A DNA stretch of 11,200 nucleotides from Klebsiella pneumoniae (GTDB taxonomy: Bacteria; Pseudomonadota; Gammaproteobacteria; Pseudomonadales; Pseudohongiellaceae). The notes beneath the pieces are model-generated. The model ran no database searches. It had not been told where the DNA came from and saw only the letters and a program-made list of their open reading frames with translations. The translations under genes were made by a program, and so were the position numbers. Location: positions 1-11,200 of the forward strand of contig CAMBPO010000071.1 in assembly GCA_945869725.1 (NCBI GenBank), read 5' to 3'. Positions 6,297 through 11,200 of this stretch are shown in pieces. Within the stretch, counting starts at the first letter, position 1. Each line of letters begins with the position of its first letter.

Positions 6297-8894
6297 GACG
6301 CTAGACTCCAGAAAATCCTGTGCAAAACGTTGCAGGACGCCGCCCGCTTCATAGATGGATACTTCTTCATCACTGTCCAACCGACAGGTGACTGGCACAG
6401 CAACCGACTCGCCGTTGCGGCGGTGAATAATCAGGGTCAGATCACTTCGGGGTTGGCGCCTGCCTGCCACATCAAAAGTTTCAGTACCGTCAATGCCAAG
6501 CGTTGTGCGCGTCGTGCCAGCTTTGAATTCAAGTGGCAATACACCCATGCCAATCAGATTAGTGCGATGAATTCTTTCGAACCCCTCGGCAACAATAGCC
6601 TCAACGCCCGCCAGACGCACCCCTTTGGCAGCCCAGTCCCGGGATGATCCCTGTCCATAATCGGCGCCGGCGATAATGATCAGCGGCTGTTTGCGATCCA
6701 TGTAAGTCTCAATTGCTTCCCACATGCGAGTAATTGTTCCTTCCGGTTCTATACGTGCCAGTGATCCCTGTTTGATCTTGCCATCAACCACCACCATTTC
6801 ATTCAGCAACTTTGGATTGGCAAACGTGGCACGTTGTGTGGTCAGGTGATCGCCTCGGTGGGTGGCGTATGAATTGAAGTCTTCTTCCGGCAAGCCCATT
6901 TTATGCAGATACTCACCAGCAGCACTGTCCATCATAATGGCATTGGACGGTGATAAATGATCAGTGGTGATATTGTCTCCAAGCACAGCCAGCGCCCGCA
7001 TGCCGGTCATGGTGCGTGTGCCGGCCAGAGCGCCTTCCCAGTAAGGTGGGCGGCGGATGTAAGTGGATGCCGCGCGCCAGTTATAAAGGGGGCTGACATT
7101 GTTTTCAGTTGTTCGATCCAGATCAAACATCGGTATATAAACCTGCCTGAACTGTTCGGGTTTAACTGATGCTTTGACGACTGCGTCAATCTCTTCGTCA
7201 GCGGGCCATATATCTTTTAAACGAATCTCACGTCCGTCAGCGATGCCTAGCACATCCTTTTCAATATCAAAACGAATAGTGCCGGCAATGGCATAAGCAA
7301 CAACTAATGGAGGTGACGCCAGAAAGGCCTGTTTGGCGTAAGGGTGAATACGCCCATCAAAATTGCGGTTGCCTGATAAAACGGCTGTTGCGTACAAATC
7401 CCTGTCAATAATTTCCTGCTGTATCTGCGGCTCAAGGGCGCCAGACATACCATTACAGGTTGTGCAGGCGAATGCCACGACGCCAAACCCAAGCTTTTCA
7501 AGTTCCGACTCCAGACCCGCTTCCTGCAAGTACAATTTCACGGTTTTGGATCCGGGCGCCAGTGAGGTTTTAACCCAAGGTTTTCGCGATAACCCCAACC
7601 TGTTGGCGTTTCTGGCGATTAACCCTGCCGCCACCACGTTGCGTGGATTGCTGGTATTGGTACAACTGGTGATTGCCGCAATAATCACGGCGCCATCAGG
7701 CATTTTTCCCGCAGCTTCCTGCGCTCGAGCACCAGGTAAATTGACTGCAATGCCTTTGCTGGCCAGATCTGCCGTTGCTACTCGCGCATGAGGATTACTT
7801 GGGCCGGCCATATTCCGGACCACCGTTGATAAATCAAAAGCCAGTTTCCGCTCATACTCAGCACTGATTAAACTGTCAGCCCATAAGCCAGTCTGTTTAG
7901 CGTAGGTCTCAACCAATTTGACCTGCTGATCTTCGCGACCTGTCAGTTTTAAATAGTCGATAGTTTGCTGATCTATAAAAAACATCGCGGCAGTCGCGCC
8001 ATATTCCGGCGCCATGTTGGATATGGTGGCGCGGTCACCGAGTGTTAATGCCGCGGCGCCCGCACCGTAAAATTCCAGATACGCGCCTACTACTTTGGAC
8101 TGGCGCAGGAATTCAGTCAGTGCCAGCACCATATCTGTTGCGGTAATACCTTCCTGGAGTTTGCCGTTGAGCTCAACACCAATGATGTCTGGCAACCGCA
8201 TCCACGAGGCCCGTCCAAGCATGACGTTTTCAGCTTCCAGACCTCCGACCCCAATGGCAATAACACCCAGTGCATCAACATGGGGTGTATGGCTATCTGT
8301 GCCTACACAGGTGTCCGGGAACGCCACACCTTTATCAACGTAGATAACGGGTGACATTTTTTCTAGATTAATCTGGTGCATGATGCCGTTACCGGGTGGA
8401 ATCACATCTACATTTTTAAAGGCTTGTTTAGTCCAATCGATAAAATGGAAACGATCCTCGTTTCGCCGATCTTCGATTGCACGATTTTTTTCAAAGGCCA
8501 GAGGGTCGTAACCACCACACTCTACGGCCAGTGAATGGTCAACAATTAATTGCACTGGCACCACAGGATTGACTTTTGCCGGATCTCCGCCCTGATCAGC
8601 GATAGCATCTCTGAGCCCTGCCAGATCCACCAACGCCGTTTGTCCCAGAATGTCATGACACACCACGCGCGCCGGGAACCAGGGGAAATCCAGATCACGT
8701 TTGCGCTCGATCAGCTGTAACAGTGATGCAGTAAGATTCTCCGGGCTACAGCGGCGTACAAGATTTTCAGCCAGTACCCGCGATGTGTACGGTAGCTTTT
8801 CCCATGCTCCGGCGCTGATTGAATCGACTGCGTCTGCTGCGTCGAAATAATCAAGCTGGGTGCCAGGGAGCGGCTTTCTGTAAAGAGTGTTCAT
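6282..8894 (-). CDS. acnD: Fe-S-dependent 2-methylcitrate dehydratase AcnD
   Basis: AcnD dehydrates 2-methylcitrate in propionyl-CoA breakdown, yielding 2-methyl-trans-aconitate for PrpF. The 870 residues match the AcnD subgroup of the aconitase family, and the opening MNTLYRKPLPGTQLDYFD and PYTSRVLAENLVRRC (35-49) are typical. The three [4Fe-4S] cysteines appear as Cys411 in SCTNTSNP and Cys477/Cys480 in ACTTCNG. GDNITTDHLSPSN (639-651) and GADYGQGSSRDWAAKG (743-758) mark the C-terminal swivelling-domain substrate loops. The ATG at 8894 agrees with the family N-terminus although the upstream Shine-Dalgarno is weak (AGG about ten bases away). It is separated from prpC by 63 bp and overlaps prpF by 4 bp. 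It is distinguished from general aconitase A by its operon context and start sequence. Confidence 0.95.
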   Translation of the reverse strand: MNTLYRKPLPGTQLDYFDAADAVDSISAGAWEKLPYTSRVLAENLVRRCSPENLTASLLQLIERKRDLDFPWFPARVVCHDILGQTALVDLAGLRDAIADQGGDPAKVNPVVPVQLIVDHSLAVECGGYDPLAFEKNRAIEDRRNEDRFHFIDWTKQAFKNVDVIPPGNGIMHQINLEKMSPVIYVDKGVAFPDTCVGTDSHTPHVDALGVIAIGVGGLEAENVMLGRASWMRLPDIIGVELNGKLQEGITATDMVLALTEFLRQSKVVGAYLEFYGAGAAALTLGDRATISNMAPEYGATAAMFFIDQQTIDYLKLTGREDQQVKLVETYAKQTGLWADSLISAEYERKLAFDLSTVVRNMAGPSNPHARVATADLASKGIAVNLPGARAQEAAGKMPDGAVIIAAITSCTNTSNPRNVVAAGLIARNANRLGLSRKPWVKTSLAPGSKTVKLYLQEAGLESELEKLGFGVVAFACTTCNGMSGALEPQIQQEIIDRDLYATAVLSGNRNFDGRIHPYAKQAFLASPPLVVAYAIAGTIRFDIEKDVLGIADGREIRLKDIWPADEEIDAVVKASVKPEQFRQVYIPMFDLDRTTENNVSPLYNWRAASTYIRRPPYWEGALAGTRTMTGMRALAVLGDNITTDHLSPSNAIMMDSAAGEYLHKMGLPEEDFNSYATHRGDHLTTQRATFANPKLLNEMVVVDGKIKQGSLARIEPEGTITRMWEAIETYMDRKQPLIIIAGADYGQGSSRDWAAKGVRLAGVEAIVAEGFERIHRTNLIGMGVLPLEFKAGTTRTTLGIDGTETFDVAGRRQPRSDLTLIIHRRNGESVAVPVTCRLDSDEEVSIYEAGGVLQRFAQDFLESSVGGAA

Positions 8895-8957
8895 TATGTG
8901 GCAGCCTGTTTTACTGTTATCAACATGTATCTGGTGGACAGCGCAGTTAAGAAGTCA
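8895..8957 (-). other. prpC-acnD intergenic spacer
   Basis: These 63 bp are the longest gap inside the operon. I see no convincing promoter, terminator or long stem-loop, only the 6-base palindrome ACATGT and the weak AGG that serves acnD. The spacer follows the tandem prpC stops. Confidence 0.4.
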
Positions 8958-10085
8958 TCAACGTAAATGTATCGCAGGGACTGTTCTGGGCTCGGGGCCG
9001 ATGTACTCTGCGCTGGGGCGAATGATACGGTTGTCGGCGCGCTGCTCCATCACATGGGCAGCCCAGCCGGTAAGACGGCTCATCACAAAAATGGGTGTAA
9101 ACAATTTTGTTGGTATATCCATAAAGTGATAGGCCGATGCATGGAAGAAGTCAGCATTACAGAACAATTTTTTCTCTCGCCACATCACCGCTTCACAGCG
9201 AACCGAAACAGGATAAAGCACAGTGTCACCAATATCGGCAGCCAGTTTTTCGGCCCATGATTTAATGATGGCGTTACGCGGATCAGAATCTTTGTAGATG
9301 GCGTGCCCGAACCCCATGATCTTCTCTTTACGGGCCAGCATGCCCATCATTTCCTGTTCCGCATGGTCAGCACTGCTGAACTTTTCAATCATCTCCATGG
9401 CTGCTTCATTGGCGCCACCGTGCAGCGGACCACGCAGAGATCCAATGGCTCCAGTGATACAACTGTGCATATCAGACAAGGTGGACGCACACACTCTGGC
9501 TGTAAATGTCGAGGCATTAAACTCGTGCTCGGCATACAGAATCAGGGAAACATTCATCACTTGTTCGTGCAACGCTTTTGGTTTTGAACCATGCAACATG
9601 TGCAGAAAATGCGCGCCAATCGATTCGTCGTCTGTCGATTCATTAATGCGGACGCCATCGTGTGAGAACCGGTACCAGTAACAGATAATTGACGGCAGAA
9701 CAGCAAGCAGTCTGTCTGCGGCCAGTTGTTGTTGCTCAAAGCTGGTCTCGGTTTCGAGATTGCCCAGCACCGAACAACCGGTACGCATCACATCCATCGG
9801 ATGTGCGTCTTTGGGGATACGCTCCAAGACTTCTTTTAAAGCCTTGGGCAATCCTCGTAGAGACTTCAATAGGGATTTGTACTCTGTCAACTCCGCCGTC
9901 GTGGGCAGATGTCCTTTGAGAATAAGATGTGCGACTTCTTCAAACTGACAGTTCTCTGCCAGATCCTGCAGGTCATAACCACGGTATGTCAGCCCCGAAC
10001 CCGAAACACCTACTGTCGATAATGCAGTTTTTCCGGCAATCTGTCCGCGCAGACCAGCGCCACTTAATACTTTCGCTTCCGCCAT
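8958..10085 (-). CDS. prpC: 2-methylcitrate synthase PrpC
   Basis: PrpC condenses propionyl-CoA with oxaloacetate to 2-methylcitrate. The 375 residues are the normal length for bacterial 2-methylcitrate synthases of the citrate synthase family. The catalytic triad is visible as His222 in GPLHGGANEAAMEM, His261 in GFGHAIYKDSDPRN and Asp312 in NADFFHASAYHFM. The end, EYIGPEPR followed by a short tail, is also usual. The reading frame stays open upstream to 10244, but the ATG at 10085 is chosen because MAEAKVLSGAGLRGQ is the family N-terminus, AGGAG (10098-10094) stands eight bases before it, and an earlier start would invade prpB. Two TGA codons in tandem end the gene. It could in principle be an ordinary citrate synthase, but its place between prpB and acnD argues strongly against that. 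Confidence 0.95.
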   Translation of the reverse strand: MAEAKVLSGAGLRGQIAGKTALSTVGVSGSGLTYRGYDLQDLAENCQFEEVAHLILKGHLPTTAELTEYKSLLKSLRGLPKALKEVLERIPKDAHPMDVMRTGCSVLGNLETETSFEQQQLAADRLLAVLPSIICYWYRFSHDGVRINESTDDESIGAHFLHMLHGSKPKALHEQVMNVSLILYAEHEFNASTFTARVCASTLSDMHSCITGAIGSLRGPLHGGANEAAMEMIEKFSSADHAEQEMMGMLARKEKIMGFGHAIYKDSDPRNAIIKSWAEKLAADIGDTVLYPVSVRCEAVMWREKKLFCNADFFHASAYHFMDIPTKLFTPIFVMSRLTGWAAHVMEQRADNRIIRPSAEYIGPEPRTVPAIHLR

Positions 10086-10093
10086 GATTTGAT

Positions 10094-10098
10094 CTCCT
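10094..10098 (-). promoter_or_regulatory. prpC ribosome binding site
   Basis: AGGAG (within TCAGGAGATC) stands eight bases upstream of the ATG at 10085, in the 16 bp gap after the prpB stop. It decides the prpC start against the longer open frame. Confidence 0.75.
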
Positions 10099-10101
10099 GA
10101 A

Positions 10102-10989
10102 TTATTTTTTCTGATGAGCGAACAACGCATCAAGGTGCTGCTCGTAACGGTGGTAATCGATTCGGTCATAAAGTTCGGCACGCGTCTGCATGGTGTCGAT
10201 GACATTTTTCTGCGTGCCGTCGCGACGAATGGCGTTATACACATTTTCTGCCGCTTTATTCATCGCCCTAAATGCGGACAATGGGTACAGCACCAACGCA
10301 ATATTGACCGATGCCAATTCCTCAACAGTGTACAAGGGTGTTGCGCCGAATTCGGTAATGTTGGCCAGCACCGGCACCTTTAGTCTATCGGTAAAAATTT
10401 TATACATCGCCAGCTCAGTAATGGCTTCCGGGAATATCATATCAGCGCCGGCTTCTATACAGGCAGCGGCACGATCAAGCGCGGCATGCAATCCTTCAAC
10501 AGCCAGGGCATCCGTACGAGCCATGATCACAAAACTGTTGTCTGTACGCGCATCAACGGCTGCCTTGATGCGGTCAACCATTTCCTGCTGCGAGACTATT
10601 TCTTTGTTGGGTCGATGGCCACAGCGCTTGGCGCCCACCTGATCTTCAATATGCATGGCAGCGGCACCAAATTTGATCATTGACTTGACCGTTCTTGCCA
10701 CATTAAACGCACTTGAACCAAATCCGGTATCCACATCGACCAACAGTGGCAGGTCGCATACATCAGTGATCCGTCTGACATCCGTCAATACATCATCCAA
10801 TCCACTGATGCCAAGATCCGGCAATCCCAGTGACCCGGCTGCCACTCCCCCCCCGGATAAATAAATGGCCTTAAATCCTGCGCGTTTTGCCAATAGCGCA
10901 TGATTGGCATTGATGGCACCTATGACTTGTAAAGGGTGCTCCTCTGCTATGGCGTCACGAAAGCGTTGGCCGGGTGTCTTGTTTACCAT
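10102..10989 (-). CDS. prpB: 2-methylisocitrate lyase PrpB
   Basis: PrpB cleaves 2-methylisocitrate to pyruvate and succinate, the last step of the methylcitrate cycle. The 295 residues are the normal length for this member of the isocitrate lyase/PEP mutase superfamily, a Mg2+-dependent TIM barrel. Visible active-site parts are SGGG (45-48), VDVDTGFG (84-91) with metal-binding aspartates, HIEDQ (113-117) and the signature KRCGH (121-125) with catalytic Cys123. The frame is open further to a GTG at 11034, but the ATG at 10989 has AGGAG seven bases ahead and yields [14 protein letters not shown], a usual PrpB start. The first 35 bases overlap the end of the GntR regulator gene. A run of eight G residues encodes part of the SGGG loop. 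Confidence 0.95.
   Translation of the reverse strand: MVNKTPGQRFRDAIAEEHPLQVIGAINANHALLAKRAGFKAIYLSGGGVAAGSLGLPDLGISGLDDVLTDVRRITDVCDLPLLVDVDTGFGSSAFNVARTVKSMIKFGAAAMHIEDQVGAKRCGHRPNKEIVSQQEMVDRIKAAVDARTDNSFVIMARTDALAVEGLHAALDRAAACIEAGADMIFPEAITELAMYKIFTDRLKVPVLANITEFGATPLYTVEELASVNIALVLYPLSAFRAMNKAAENVYNAIRRDGTQKNVIDTMQTRAELYDRIDYHRYEQHLDALFAHQKK
10847..10854 (-). repeat. Homopolymer of eight G (coding strand) inside prpB
   Basis: The codons GGG GGG GGA for Gly46-48 of PrpB make an uninterrupted run of eight G on the coding strand. Length changes in such a run would shift the frame early in the gene. The protein motif itself is conserved; only the codon choice makes the run. Confidence 0.8.
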
Positions 10990-11200
10990 GTGATGTCTCC
11001 TGCATACGTTGCTCAATGTTTCGGCGAGATGCACTGATGTGACGGCGCATCAGCATTTCCGCCAGTTCGCCATCTCGATCTGCAATGGCCTGAATAATTC
11101 GGTGATGCTCCGCAAACGCTTGTTGTGGCCGTTTGGGAGTGGTGGAAAAACGGTAACGATACATTCTTAGCAGATGATACAAGTCACCACATAACAGTTC
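10955..11200 (-). CDS. GntR-family regulator with FCD domain, C-terminal fragment (probable prp operon regulator)
   Basis: The frame is open from the window edge to a TGA at 10957-10955 and gives the last 81 residues of a protein. The sequence begins [18 protein letters not shown] and contains [20 protein letters not shown] and [16 protein letters not shown]. This is the final helices of an FCD ligand-binding domain, as in FadR-subfamily GntR regulators, with the conserved EH..I..AI..RD pattern and a late histidine. The DNA-binding half lies outside the window. Its place directly ahead of prpB, overlapping it by 35 bp, matches the GntR regulators that precede prpB in pseudomonads and their relatives, so control of this operon by a methylcitrate-cycle metabolite is a fair inference. 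Confidence 0.85.
   Translation of the reverse strand, partial: ELLCGDLYHLLRMYRYRFSTTPKRPQQAFAEHHRIIQAIADRDGELAEMLMRRHISASRRNIEQRMQETSHGKQDTRPTLS
10997..11001 (-). promoter_or_regulatory. prpB ribosome binding site inside the regulator gene
   Basis: AGGAG followed by ACATCAC precedes the ATG at 10989 by seven bases and lies within the coding end of the GntR gene. It supports the shorter prpB start and suggests translational coupling to the regulator. Confidence 0.7.

Noticed and set aside
2589..8913. Shared 10-mer TAAAACAGGC in the leaders of the DUF5916 gene (2598-2589) and acnD (8913-8904)
   Set aside because: Shared 10-mers are expected by chance in 11 kb, and part of the match is simply an AGG Shine-Dalgarno core.
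10086..10244. N-terminal extension of prpC to 10244
   Set aside because: It would overlap the conserved end of prpB, does not resemble PrpC, and the ATG at 10085 has a strong AGGAG site.
10190..10642. 150-codon open frame on the plus strand opposite prpB
   Set aside because: It is an alanine/serine-rich mirror of conserved prpB codons with no motif. It is antisense noise.
10990..11034. Longer prpB start at the GTG at 11034
   Set aside because: The added residues are not part of the usual PrpB N-terminus, and the ATG at 10989 has a well-spaced ribosome site.

Overview
The window reads as ordinary chromosome of a Gram-negative bacterium, most likely a gammaproteobacterium of moderate GC content. 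The evidence is the gene order GntR regulator-prpB-prpC-acnD-prpF, which resembles pseudomonad and xanthomonad methylcitrate operons, together with a secreted DUF5916 beta-barrel protein and good AGGAG-type ribosome binding sites. No tRNA, rRNA, CRISPR array, insertion sequence or phage gene was seen. The species cannot be named from the sequence alone.

Right half (5086-11200, minus strand): a compact propionate-catabolism operon. It runs from the 3' end of a GntR/FCD-family regulator (cut by the window edge) through prpB (2-methylisocitrate lyase), prpC (2-methylcitrate synthase), acnD (Fe-S 2-methylcitrate dehydratase) and prpF (2-methylaconitate isomerase). Genes overlap or lie close together: 35 bp overlap regulator/prpB, 16 bp gap prpB/prpC, 63 bp gap prpC/acnD, 4 bp overlap acnD/prpF. 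PrpC joins propionyl-CoA and oxaloacetate. AcnD and PrpF together replace the cofactor-free dehydratase PrpD. A housekeeping aconitase encoded elsewhere is expected to rehydrate the product, and PrpB splits 2-methylisocitrate into pyruvate and succinate. Neither prpD nor prpE is present here.

Middle (2736-5085): a divergent pair. An Lrp/AsnC-family regulator on the plus strand faces a 564-residue class V PLP enzyme related to cysteine desulfurases on the minus strand. The 169 bp between them holds a good candidate promoter for the PLP gene with a perfect palindrome over its -10 box, plus repeats and a second palindrome nearer the regulator. This looks like a self-contained amino-acid-responsive module of unknown substrate. 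The regulator and prpF converge with no base between their stop codons.

Left part (1-2735): a large exported protein with a CBM9-like N-terminal domain and a DUF5916 barrel, preceded by a 156 bp leader that carries three copies of a motif at exactly 16 bp spacing. Its 3' end overlaps by 19 bp the end of a plus-strand gene that looks like an enoyl-CoA hydratase/isomerase. A strong hairpin spans this convergent junction.

Most of the window is well-known metabolism. The less understood parts are the Lrp/PLP-enzyme module, the iterated motif ahead of the DUF5916 gene, and the tight convergent junctions.
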